A DNA stretch of 8,500 nt, from the NCBI GenBank assembly GCA_963204845.1, contig CAUJIL010000205.1, positions 1-8,500 of the forward strand, given 5' to 3'. Made by a program: the position numbers and the translations under genes. Numbering within the stretch: position 1 is the stretch's first letter; every line of letters starts with the position of its first letter. This document shows positions 1 to 6,780 of the stretch, one piece after another. Origin of the DNA: Pseudomonadota bacterium. GTDB taxonomy: Bacteria; Pseudomonadota; Gammaproteobacteria; Pseudomonadales; UBA5518. The notes under the pieces are model-generated. The model made no database searches and was not told the DNA's origin. It worked only from the letters and a program-made list of their open reading frames with translations.

Positions 1-242
1 TTGAGCTGGCGCAGCTGCTCGCCCTGCTCCTCGACGATGCCGCGCAGCTTCATCACCTCGTCCTGCAGCAGCTGGAGCTGGTAGAACAGCTCGCCGCTGG
101 CCGCGGCGGGTGCCGGTGCCGACGCTTGTGCGGTGGTGCGGTGGCGCGACGCCTGGCCACCGCCCGGCTCGACCACCTCTACCTGCGAGGCAGCAAGCGG
201 TGCGACGGCCAGCGTCGCGACCAGTACGGCGATCCGGCGCAC
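1..242 (-). CDS. cpoB: CpoB (YbgF) N-terminus, cell division coordinator; 3' end beyond the window
   Basis: Periplasmic partner of TolA and PBP1B that coordinates outer-membrane constriction with peptidoglycan synthesis at the division site. Only the first 80 residues are visible. The GTG start at 242-240 lies 12 nt after the pal stop, with a weak GAGG at 256-253 partly inside that stop codon. Residues 1-19 form a Sec signal peptide: an MRR start, a hydrophobic core LVATLAVAPLA, and probable cleavage after AAS. A low-complexity Gly/Ala/Pro/Thr/Ser linker follows (about 26-49), then a heptad-like helix beginning GELFYQLQLLQDEVMKLRG and continuing to residue 80. That helix is the trimerising coiled coil expected at the YbgF N-terminus. 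The C-terminal TPR repeats would lie outside the window. Its place as last gene after pal is the standard tol-pal position. Identity is inferred from helix pattern plus context; the family call is strong. Confidence 0.88.
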   Translation of the reverse strand, partial: MRRIAVLVATLAVAPLAASQVEVVEPGGGQASRHRTTAQASAPAPAAASGELFYQLQLLQDEVMKLRGIVEEQGEQLRQL

Positions 243-254
243 GGCGCGCCGGCC

Positions 255-782
255 TCAGCGCAGCTCCACGCGGCGGTTGCGCGCCCAGGACGATTCGTCC
301 TGGCCGAGCTCCGCGGGACGCTCTTCGCCATAGCTCACGGTCTCGATACGGGCGCGATCGATGCCTTGCAGGATCAGGTAGTTCGCGATCGCCTTCGCGC
401 GGCGCTCGCCGAGCGCGAGGTTGTACTCGCGCGAGCCACGCTCGTCGGCATGGCCCTCGAGGCGCACCGCTCCGCTCTGGCCGCGCAGCACGTTGGCCTG
501 CGCGTCCAGCGCCGCACGGAGCTCGGGCGACAGCGCGGACTGGTCGAAGTCGAAATAGAACACCGTCTGCAGCCCGCCCATCCCGCGCGCCGCCATTTCC
601 TCCGGCGACAGCCCGCCGTCCGAGCCCACGCCGACCGAGGTCGCGCCGCCGTCACCCACCGCCGTGCCGTCCGGCATGTCCGACGTCGCGCCTTCGGTGC
701 CTGCGCCCTTGTTGCCGCTGCACGCCGCCACCAGCGCTGCCAGGAATACCGCGGTCGTCACGCGTACCAATCGCTTGCTCAT
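255..782 (-). CDS. pal: Pal, peptidoglycan-associated outer-membrane lipoprotein
   Basis: Outer-membrane lipoprotein that binds peptidoglycan and TolB. The product has 175 residues. Its signal peptide ends in a lipobox, LVAAC, with the lipidated Cys at residue 21; Ser at +2 is not the Asp inner-membrane retention signal, so sorting to the outer membrane is expected. A Gly/Asp/Ser-rich tether covers about 22-59. The OmpA-like domain runs from about 72 to 175. It includes FYFDFDQS (75-82), GHADERGSREYN (110-121) and ALGERRA (123-129), and ends NRRVELR. D113 and R128 are 15 residues apart, matching the diaminopimelate-binding pair of OmpA-like domains. It lies 47 nt downstream of tolB, the widest spacing inside the tol block. 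The start is not settled: the ATG at 782 has little Shine-Dalgarno, while an in-frame GTG at 791 has GAGGA (806-802) 10 nt upstream and would add three residues without disturbing the lipobox. Confidence 0.96.
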   Translation of the reverse strand: MSKRLVRVTTAVFLAALVAACSGNKGAGTEGATSDMPDGTAVGDGGATSVGVGSDGGLSPEEMAARGMGGLQTVFYFDFDQSALSPELRAALDAQANVLRGQSGAVRLEGHADERGSREYNLALGERRAKAIANYLILQGIDRARIETVSYGEERPAELGQDESSWARNRRVELR

Positions 783-791
783 GCTGCTCAC

Positions 792-806
792 GGATCGATC
801 GTCCTC
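792..806 (-). promoter_or_regulatory. Possible pal ribosome-binding site pointing to a GTG start at 791
   Basis: GAGGA at 806-802 is 19 nt from the ATG at 782, which is too far to serve it well, but 10 nt from an in-frame GTG at 791-789. Initiation at the GTG would give a 178-residue precursor starting MSSMSKR. The mature lipoprotein would be the same either way. Confidence 0.45.
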
Positions 807-829
807 GAATGAGAGAAATTGTGGATGTA

Positions 830-2125
830 TCAACGCGTGTACGGCGACCACGCCGGCTCGCGCACTTCGCGCGCCGCCGAGGGAAGAAAGTACTTGACAT
901 TCGCGTCCACCGACACGACGGCGAGTATACCCTTACCCAGTCGCTTCGTCGCGTAAATAATCATGCTGCCGTTCGGCGCGACGCTCGGCGACTCGTCGTA
1001 GGAGGTCTCCGTCAGCACGCGCACCGTGTTGCGCTGGAAGTTCTGCAGCGCGATGTGGAACGGGCCGTTCGACTCGCTGCGGTGCACGTAGACGATGCCC
1101 GAGCCGTCCGGCATCGGGCGCGGGCGCGAGTTGTAGGAGCCCTCGAAGGTCAGGCGCGTCAGTTCGCGCGTCGCGACGTCGACACGGTAGATGTGCGGCC
1201 GGCCGCCGCGGTCCGAGGTGAACACGATCGAACGCCCGTCCGGCATCCACGACGGTTCGGTGTCGATCGCGAAGTGGTTGGTCAGGCGCGTCAGCTCGCG
1301 CGTCGCCAGATCCATCACGTAGATTTCGGGGTTGTCGTCCTTCGACAGCACCAGCGCCAGGCGACGCCCGTCGGGCGACCACGCGGGGGCGCCGTTCAGC
1401 CCCGGGAACGAGGTCAGCTTCTGGCGCTCGCCGGTCGCGACCACCTGCCGGTAGATGCCGGGCCGCCGGTCCTCGAACGAGACGTAGGCGAGCTGGCGGC
1501 CGTCGGGGGACCAGGTCGGCGAGAGGATCGGCTCGGAGGACTCGAGGATCATCTGCGCGCGCTCGCCGTCGGCGTCGGCCTTGATCAGGCGGAAGTTCTG
1601 CCGGTTGCCCTGTTGCGCCACCGAGACGTAGGCGACCTTGGTCGAGAACGCGCCCTTGGTGCCGGTGAGCTTCTCGTAGACCTTGTCGGCGATGTAGTGC
1701 GCGATGTCGCGCAGCTGGTTCTCCGAGCCGTTCACCGTCTCCTGCAGCAGCACCGACTGGCGCAGCACGTCGAGCAGCTCGAACTGCACGCGATAGAGCC
1801 CGGCCGCGTCGCGCGTCATGCGCCCGACCACCAGGTAGTCCACCGTCAGCATCCGCCAGTCGGTGTAGAACACCTCGCTCGGCTGGTGCGGCTGCGCAAT
1901 CATGTCGGAGACCTTCATCGGCGCGAACAGGCCGCTGCGCTGCAGGTCGGCCGATACCACGGCGTCGAGCGCAGTCGGCGGCAGCAGGCCAGGCGTCGCG
2001 CCGAGCGGAACCACCGCGATCGACGTCGGGTTGTCCGCACCGCGCGTGATCTCGATGCTGAGCTCGGCCGCATGCACCGCACAGCCCAGCAGCCACAACA
2101 GAACCACACCCACACGCTTGATCAC
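830..2125 (-). CDS. tolB: TolB, periplasmic beta-propeller translocation protein
   Basis: Periplasmic Tol component that binds Pal and is pulled off it by TolA. The length of 431 residues is almost the same as the E. coli protein. A signal peptide covers residues 1-19, with cleavage most likely after AHA. The mature N-terminus, AELSIEITRG, is the segment that forms the TolA-binding strand in the family. An N-terminal alpha/beta domain (about 36-155) is followed by a six-bladed PD40 propeller. Blade marks are WSPDG at 205 and 249, WMPDG at 293, PMPDG at 337, VAPNG at 382 and WSPY at 426, spaced 44-45 residues apart. The GTG start overlaps the tolA stop in a GTGA junction, and GGAGG at 2140-2136 lies 10 nt upstream. 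Two adjacent blades share the identical peptide ATRELTRLT at 274-282 and 318-326. No key element is missing. Confidence 0.98.
   Translation of the reverse strand: MIKRVGVVLLWLLGCAVHAAELSIEITRGADNPTSIAVVPLGATPGLLPPTALDAVVSADLQRSGLFAPMKVSDMIAQPHQPSEVFYTDWRMLTVDYLVVGRMTRDAAGLYRVQFELLDVLRQSVLLQETVNGSENQLRDIAHYIADKVYEKLTGTKGAFSTKVAYVSVAQQGNRQNFRLIKADADGERAQMILESSEPILSPTWSPDGRQLAYVSFEDRRPGIYRQVVATGERQKLTSFPGLNGAPAWSPDGRRLALVLSKDDNPEIYVMDLATRELTRLTNHFAIDTEPSWMPDGRSIVFTSDRGGRPHIYRVDVATRELTRLTFEGSYNSRPRPMPDGSGIVYVHRSESNGPFHIALQNFQRNTVRVLTETSYDESPSVAPNGSMIIYATKRLGKGILAVVSVDANVKYFLPSAAREVREPAWSPYTR
1148..1306 (-). repeat. 27-bp direct repeat pair in adjacent TolB propeller blades
   Basis: The segments 1148-1174 and 1280-1306 match at 26 of 27 bases and are exactly 132 bp (44 codons, one blade) apart. 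Both code the peptide ATRELTRLT. Identity falls off sharply on the side I compared, beyond 1174 and 1306. Confidence 0.8.
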
Positions 2126-2140
2126 TGCCGCAGATCCTCC
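2122..2140 (-). promoter_or_regulatory. tolA/tolB stop-start overlap with ribosome-binding site
   Basis: The tolB GTG (2125-2123) overlaps the tolA TGA (2124-2122). GGAGG at 2140-2136, within the tolA codons for Pro-Glu-Asp near its end, lies 10 nt upstream. TolB therefore probably depends partly on ribosomes finishing tolA. Confidence 0.78.
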
Positions 2141-2925
2141 GGTCGGAATACGAGTTGCAGGCTACGCAGATGGCGCTCGAACACCTGCGGGGGCGCGTCC
2201 GCCACTTCGGGGAAACGCGCCGCCCTGTTCACCGCGTTGACCGCGCTGCGGTCGAACGCTTCGTCGCCGCTGCTTTTCAACACGCTGACGCCCACCACTT
2301 CGCCGGTGGGGATCAATTGTATCCGCAACACGACCTGCATATCGCGGCGGGCGCTGGGCGGGCGGCTCCAGTTGTCCTCGATGGCGATCGCGATCGCCTC
2401 TTCGTAGGTGGTGGTCTCCGCGCCTTCGCTGGCGAGCGCCTCGTCCTCGCTCGCCACCGACGCCAGCAGTTCCTGCTCCCGCTGCGCGCGCACCTGGCGT
2501 TCGCGCTGCTCGACCTCGCGGCGCTGCTGTTCGCGCTGGCGGGCCTGCTCCTGCACGCGCGGGTCGGGCTTTGCCGGTTCGGGTTTCGCCTGCGGCTTCG
2601 GCTGCGGCTTGGGTTGCGGCTTGAGTTGCGGCTTCGGCTGTGGCTTCGGTTCCGGCTTGGGCACGGGCTTGGGTTCGGGCTTCGGTTCCGGCTTGGGCGC
2701 GGGCTTCGGGGGTTCGGGTGGGCGCGGCGCCGCAGCCGCCGGTTTCGCGGCCGCCTTCGGCGCGCTCTTCTCCAGCGAGACGAGACGCGCCTTCACGTGC
2801 CGCGGCGCCGGCTTGACCAGCGGCTCGCTGGCGGACTGCCAGTTTGCCGTCAGCGCCAGCAGCAGCGCCGCGTGCAGCAGCAGCGTGACCGCCGCGGGAA
2901 CGAAGTAACCCTCGAGGGCGCGCAT
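2122..2925 (-). CDS. tolA: TolA, inner-membrane anchored periplasm-spanning protein with Pro-Lys-rich arm
   Basis: Links the TolQR motor in the inner membrane to TolB-Pal at the outer membrane. The product has 267 residues, much shorter than E. coli TolA (421). A single N-terminal membrane segment covers about 9-27. It carries T14 and H18 at the spacing of the Ser-x3-His motif that contacts TolQ, with Thr in place of Ser. The arm is unusual: residues 73-121 are mostly alternating Pro-Lys-Pro-Glu/Gln, as in TonB, and only about 122-157 look like the charged helix typical of TolA. Domain III (about 172-264) is recognisable from YEEAIAIAIEDNWSRPP, SSGDEAFDRSAVNAV and the final LVFRPED. The protein has no cysteine, so the disulfide of E. 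coli domain III is absent. The ATG follows the tolR stop after 3 nt; no strong Shine-Dalgarno is visible, so coupling to tolR is likely. Confidence 0.96.
   Translation of the reverse strand: MRALEGYFVPAAVTLLLHAALLLALTANWQSASEPLVKPAPRHVKARLVSLEKSAPKAAAKPAAAAPRPPEPPKPAPKPEPKPEPKPVPKPEPKPQPKPQLKPQPKPQPKPQAKPEPAKPDPRVQEQARQREQQRREVEQRERQVRAQREQELLASVASEDEALASEGAETTTYEEAIAIAIEDNWSRPPSARRDMQVVLRIQLIPTGEVVGVSVLKSSGDEAFDRSAVNAVNRAARFPEVADAPPQVFERHLRSLQLVFRPEDLRQ
2563..2709 (-). repeat. Degenerate 6/12-bp tandem repeat coding the TolA Pro-Lys arm
   Basis: About 147 bp of imperfect short repeats within tolA. On the plus strand they read as variations of ggcttcggctgc and ggcttgggttgc. They code residues 73-121, mostly Pro-Lys-Pro-Glu followed by Pro-Lys-Pro-Gln. 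Repeats of this type can change length by slippage while staying in frame, since the unit is a multiple of three. Confidence 0.85.
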
Positions 2926-2928
2926 GGC

Positions 2929-3342
2929 TCAGGGGTTCTCGGTCACCAGCCCGACGTTTTTCGCACCGGCCTGCTGCAACTCGCTCATCAGCACCACCAC
3001 GGTGCCGTAGGGCACCTTCTCGTCGCCCCAGACCAGCACCGGCGTCTTCGGCTTGGCCTTGAGGATCTTGCTGACCTTCTCCTTGATCACCGCGAGTTGC
3101 TCGGGCTGCTCGGGGGTGCCGCCGAGGTTGATGAAGTAGGTCCCGTCGGCCTTCACCGACACGATCAGCGGCTCGTCTTCCTGGTTCTCGATCGGTTCCG
3201 AGGCGGCGTCCGGCAATTCGACCTCCACGCCCTGCATCAGCATCGGCGCGGTGATCATGAAGATGATCAGCAGCACGAGCATCACGTCGATGTACGGTAC
3301 GACGTTGATCTCGGCCATCGGTTTGCGGCGTTCCCTTGGCAT
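2929..3342 (-). CDS. tolR: TolR, proton-channel subunit of the Tol motor (ExbD family)
   Basis: Inner-membrane partner of TolQ; together they use the proton motive force to energise TolA. The product has 137 residues, close to the usual 140 or so. After a short basic N-terminus comes INVVPYIDVMLVLLIIFMI. Its Asp19 is the conserved transmembrane carboxylate equivalent to Asp23 of E. coli TolR, which carries protons. The membrane segment covers about 17-36. The periplasmic domain (about 55-135) has the family pattern PLIVSVKADGTYFINLGG, PVLVWGDEKVPYGTVV, and an end resembling AGAKNVGLVT. The ATG at 3342 is supported by GGAG at 3353-3350, 7 nt upstream. A longer frame upstream overlaps tolQ and is not supported. 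An internal ATG at residue 9 is possible but has no comparable ribosome-binding site. It lies 16 nt after tolQ and 3 nt before tolA. Confidence 0.97.
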   Translation of the reverse strand: MPRERRKPMAEINVVPYIDVMLVLLIIFMITAPMLMQGVEVELPDAASEPIENQEDEPLIVSVKADGTYFINLGGTPEQPEQLAVIKEKVSKILKAKPKTPVLVWGDEKVPYGTVVVLMSELQQAGAKNVGLVTENP

Positions 3343-3353
3343 GTCGGTGCTCC
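3343..3353 (-). promoter_or_regulatory. tolR ribosome-binding site
   Basis: GGAG at 3353-3350 in the 16-nt tolQ-tolR gap stands 7 nt before the ATG at 3342. It supports this start over the longer upstream frame that runs into tolQ and over the internal ATG eight codons further on. Confidence 0.75.
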
Positions 3354-3358
3354 GGCGC

Positions 3359-4057
3359 TCAGGCGCTCTTGCGGCCAGCGTGGACCTGGCGGTGCAGGAT
3401 GCTCGAGAACTCTTCCGCGAAGGTCTCGTAGTTGGCGACCAGGTTGTCCACCTGCGCGGCATAGCGGTTGTACGCGATCACGGCGGGAATCGCCGCGAAC
3501 AGGCCCATCGCGGTGGCGACCAGCGCCTCCGAGATGCCGGGCGCGACCGTCGCCAGCGTCGCCTGGTGCACGTTGGCCAGCCCGCGGAACGAGTGCATGA
3601 TCCCCCACACGGTGCCGAACAGCCCCACGTACGGGCTGGTCGAGCCCACGGTGGCGAGGAACGGCAGGTGGCGCTCGAGGAACTCCACCTCGCGCGACAG
3701 CGCCACGCGCATCGCACGCTGCGCGCCCTCCATGATCGCGTCGGAGTCGATCCCGGACTGCTGGCGTAGCCGCGTGAACTCCTTGAACCCGGCACGAAAC
3801 AGGTTCTCCACGCCCTCGATCTGGCCGTTGGCCTCGAAGCGTGCGCTGCCATCGCGGTAGAGCTGCCCGAGGTCGATGCCCGACCAGAAGGTCTGCTCGA
3901 AGTCGCCGAACTGCTTCTTGGCGCGGCGCAGCAGCAGCGCCCGCTGCACGATCATCCCCCACGACACCACCGATGCCATGAACAGGATGAACATGACCAT
4001 CTGGACCGTCAGGCTCGCCTCGGCGACCAGGCTCCAGAGCGACAATTCCTGGTTCAC
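3359..4057 (-). CDS. tolQ: TolQ, Tol motor channel subunit (MotA/TolQ/ExbB family)
   Basis: Inner-membrane multimer that surrounds the TolR helices and couples proton flow to TolA movement. The length of 232 residues is normal. There are three membrane segments: about 17-38 (VQMVMFILFMASVVSWGMIV), 132-156 (PFLATVGSTSPYVGLFGTVW) and 168-192 (ending SEALVATAMGLFAAIPAV). A long cytoplasmic loop lies between the first two. The conserved polar channel residues are present as T149 in GLFGTVWG and T182 in LVATAMGLFAAIP. The GTG start overlaps the ybgC stop (GTGA), and a strong GGAGAGG at 4069-4063 ends 5 nt before it, which settles the start. TolR follows 16 nt later. There are no oddities. Confidence 0.98.
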   Translation of the reverse strand: MNQELSLWSLVAEASLTVQMVMFILFMASVVSWGMIVQRALLLRRAKKQFGDFEQTFWSGIDLGQLYRDGSARFEANGQIEGVENLFRAGFKEFTRLRQQSGIDSDAIMEGAQRAMRVALSREVEFLERHLPFLATVGSTSPYVGLFGTVWGIMHSFRGLANVHQATLATVAPGISEALVATAMGLFAAIPAVIAYNRYAAQVDNLVANYETFAEEFSSILHRQVHAGRKSA

Positions 4058-4069
4058 TTGGACCTCTCC
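4054..4069 (-). promoter_or_regulatory. ybgC/tolQ stop-start overlap with strong ribosome-binding site
   Basis: The tolQ GTG (4057-4055) overlaps the ybgC TGA (4056-4054). The purine run GGAGAGG at 4069-4063 ends 5 nt before the start codon and is the strongest Shine-Dalgarno in the window. It fits a high translation need for TolQ, the most abundant subunit of the motor. Confidence 0.8.
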
Positions 4070-4514
4070 GTTGCTTGATGGATCGATGGCGCCAGCGAGT
4101 CCGGCACCGCGGTTGCGAGCACCGCGCGCAGTGAGGACGGCAACACACGCGGGCGGCGCGTCGCGCCGTCCACGCAGGCCACCGTGATCCGTGCGCGGCA
4201 GATTTCCTCGCCGGCGCGCAGCACGCGTTGCGCGAACATGAGCCGCGCGCCGCCCGCCCGGAGCAGCGCGGCGCAGGCCTCGAGCTCGTCGTCCAGCTGC
4301 GCCGCGCGCAGGTACTCGACCTGCATCGAGTGCACGACGAACAGGAACTCGCCGTCGAGCAGCGCGGGTTTCGCGAAGCCCAGGCGGCGCATGAACTCGG
4401 TGCGCGCGCGCTCGAAATACTTCAGGTAGTTCACGTAGAACACGATCCCGCCGGCGTCGGTGTCCTCGATGTACACCCGCACCGGCAGCCGCAGTTCGTC
4501 GGCCAGCGCCGCGC

Positions 4515-4518
<4 letters not shown>
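4054..4518 (-). CDS. ybgC: YbgC, hotdog-fold acyl-CoA thioesterase of the tol-pal cluster
   Basis: Small cytoplasmic thioesterase of the 4HBT hotdog family. In E. coli it hydrolyses acyl-CoA substrates and has been linked to phospholipid metabolism; its role in Tol function is unclear. The product has 154 residues. The active-site block is VYIEDTDAGGIVFYVNYL (15-32), with Asp21 aligning to catalytic Asp18 of E. coli YbgC, followed by KYFERARTEFMRRLGF. The segments VVHSMQVEYLRAAQLDDELE and ITVACVDGATRRPRVLP complete the fold. The C-terminus runs about 20 residues beyond the E. coli protein (134) with no motif I recognise. The GTG start at 4518 overlaps the ruvB stop as GTGA, with GGAG (4529-4526) 7 nt upstream. 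Longer open frames upstream would lie inside ruvB and are rejected. The gene also overlaps tolQ by 4 nt, so it bridges the ruv and tol blocks. Confidence 0.95.
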
Positions 4519-5561
<1,043 letters not shown>

Positions 5562-5570
5562 CGCGCGTCC

Positions 5571-6194
5571 TCAGCGTCCGCCCGCGAGCCCCTTCAGGGC
5601 GCGCCGGATCAGTTCCTCGCTGGCCTCGACCTCGTCGTCGAGCGCCGCCGCGACCGCCCGCGCCGCCTCCGGCGGCTTGTAGCCCAGCCCGATCAGCGCG
5701 CTCTCGGCGTCCTGCACCAGGCGGTTGCGCCCGGCCGCCGCGATGTCCGGCGCCGGCGCCCCGGGGCGCGCGGGCGCGAACTCCGGGCGCCAGTCGCGCA
5801 GCGCGTCGCGCATCTCCACCATCAACCGCTCGGCGGTCTTCTTGCCCACACCCGGCAGGCGCACCAGCGCGCTGGTATCACCGCGCTGCACGCAGCGGGC
5901 GAACTCGTCGCTGTCCATCCCGGACAGGATCGCCAGCGCCAGCTTCGGACCCACGCCGCTCACGCGGATCAGCGCGCGGAACAGTTCACGGTCGTCACGG
6001 TGCCAGAATCCGAACAGCTGCTGCGCGTCCTCGCGGACCACGAAATGCGTGTACAGCACGACCTCCTGCCCGGTCGGCGGCAGGCGGCAGAACGTGCTGA
6101 TCGGCGCCTGGACCTCGTAGCCGACGCCCGCGGCCTCGACCACCAGCTCGGGGGCCTGCTTCTCGACGATGGTTCCGCGAATCCTTCCGATCAT
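5571..6194 (-). CDS. ruvA: RuvA, Holliday-junction recognition subunit
   Basis: Tetrameric protein that holds the four-way junction in square-planar form and loads RuvB. The length is 207 residues. Domain I is the OB fold starting MIGRIRGTIVEKQ, and it contains the acidic pin E55-D56 in VVREDAQQLFGF, the pair that separates strands at the junction centre. Domain II has two helix-hairpin-helix motifs, VSGVGPKLALAIL (78-90) and LPGVGKKTAERLMVEM (113-128). An Ala/Pro-rich linker (about 138-155) leads to domain III (about 160-203), which binds RuvB and includes ESALIGLGYKPPEA. The ATG gives the canonical MIGR N-terminus; the ribosome-binding site is weak. It starts 26 nt after the ruvC stop and ends 9 nt before ruvB, as expected for a ruvCAB unit. 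Confidence 0.98.
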   Translation of the reverse strand: MIGRIRGTIVEKQAPELVVEAAGVGYEVQAPISTFCRLPPTGQEVVLYTHFVVREDAQQLFGFWHRDDRELFRALIRVSGVGPKLALAILSGMDSDEFARCVQRGDTSALVRLPGVGKKTAERLMVEMRDALRDWRPEFAPARPGAPAPDIAAAGRNRLVQDAESALIGLGYKPPEAARAVAAALDDEVEASEELIRRALKGLAGGR

Positions 6195-6220
6195 GCCTGC
6201 GGTATCCGGTTGCGGGCGTG

Positions 6221-6733
6221 TCAGCGCGCGCGCCCGTGCCGCGCGCTGCGCGCACCGGGCAGCCGCGCCAGGCTCTGGCGCGTATGAGCATGGCACAGCG
6301 CCACCGCCAGCGCATCGGCGGCATCGGCCTGCGGCGCCGCCGGCAACCCGAGCAGCGCGCACACCATGTGCTGCACCTGTTCCTTGCCGGCCGCGCCGGT
6401 GCCCACCACCGACTGCTTGACGCTGCGCGGCGAGTACTCGAACACCGGCAGTTCGAGCCGCGCGGCGGCGACGATCGCCGCGCCGCGCGCCTGTCCCAGC
6501 TTGAGCGCCGAGCCGGCGCTGCGGGCGACGAACACCTGCTCGATCGCGAGTTCGGAGGGGCGGTAACGCTCGATGATCTCGGTCAGGCAGTCGAAGATGC
6601 GCCGCAGCCGCTCCGGCAGCGCCTGGTCCGCGACGCGGATACAGCCGCTGCCCACGTACTCCAGCCGTGCCCCGTCGCTGCGGACCACGCCGAAGCCGGT
6701 CACGCGCGAGCCCGGATCGACGCCGAGGATCAC
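6221..6733 (-). CDS. ruvC: RuvC, Holliday-junction resolvase
   Basis: Dimeric, metal-dependent endonuclease that cuts Holliday junctions symmetrically. The 170 residues are near the 173 of E. coli. The RNase H-like active site is complete: D6 in ILGVDPGSRVTGFGV, E65 in LAIEQVFV, and D137 and D140 in QADAADALAVALCHAH, in the same pattern as E. coli D7/E66/D138/D141. F68 matches the conserved aromatic that stacks on junction DNA. The C-terminal tail is Arg-rich. The GTG at 6733 is the only ATG, GTG or TTG in frame after the aspS stop, and it places ILGVDPGS at the very N-terminus. No Shine-Dalgarno is visible in the G+C-rich leader. The frame stays open back into the aspS end, so a longer product cannot be excluded. 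Confidence 0.96.
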   Translation of the reverse strand: MILGVDPGSRVTGFGVVRSDGARLEYVGSGCIRVADQALPERLRRIFDCLTEIIERYRPSELAIEQVFVARSAGSALKLGQARGAAIVAAARLELPVFEYSPRSVKQSVVGTGAAGKEQVQHMVCALLGLPAAPQADAADALAVALCHAHTRQSLARLPGARSARHGRAR

Positions 6734-6780
6734 GGCCGCGGCCGGTGCCGCGCCGCGCCCGGCAGACAGCGCGCGCGCGC
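6734..6780. other. aspS-ruvC spacer, extremely G+C-rich
   Basis: 47 nt, of which 43 are G or C. It holds a (GC)6 run at 6769-6780 and a perfect 12-bp palindrome at 6733-6744 that touches the ruvC GTG. A 5-bp GCCGG/CCGGC stem (6759-6763 with 6741-6745) is possible, but there is no T run, so I do not call a terminator. I see no promoter elements. Confidence 0.6.

Noticed and set aside
894..931. TTGACA at 894-899 on the plus strand, like a -35 box
   Set aside because: No -10 element at 16-18 bp; the nearest TATA-like bases are about 23-26 bp away, and it would drive only antisense sequence in tolB.
924..952. TATACT at 929-924 on the minus strand as a -10 box for a pal promoter inside tolB
   Set aside because: The only -35 match at 17 bp is GCGACG (three of six), and the site codes conserved TolB residues. 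Not enough to call a promoter.
2078..2125. LLGC in the TolB signal peptide as a lipobox
   Set aside because: Leu is a poor residue at the -2 position, the AHA cleavage site five residues later is better, and TolB is known as a soluble periplasmic protein.
110..2407. A 765-codon open frame on the plus strand opposite pal, tolB and the end of tolA
   Set aside because: It is antisense to three well-identified genes, its product is Arg/Ala/His-rich with no recognisable domain, and long antisense frames are expected in G+C-rich DNA.
2155..3600. A 481-codon open frame on the plus strand opposite tolA, tolR and tolQ
   Set aside because: Low-complexity Arg/Leu/Gly/His product with no motif; a shadow of the coding strand, including the tolA repeat read backwards.
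6734..6780. Possible terminator hairpin between aspS and ruvC
   Set aside because: The stem is only 5 bp with a 13-nt loop and no T run follows, so rho-independent termination is not supported.
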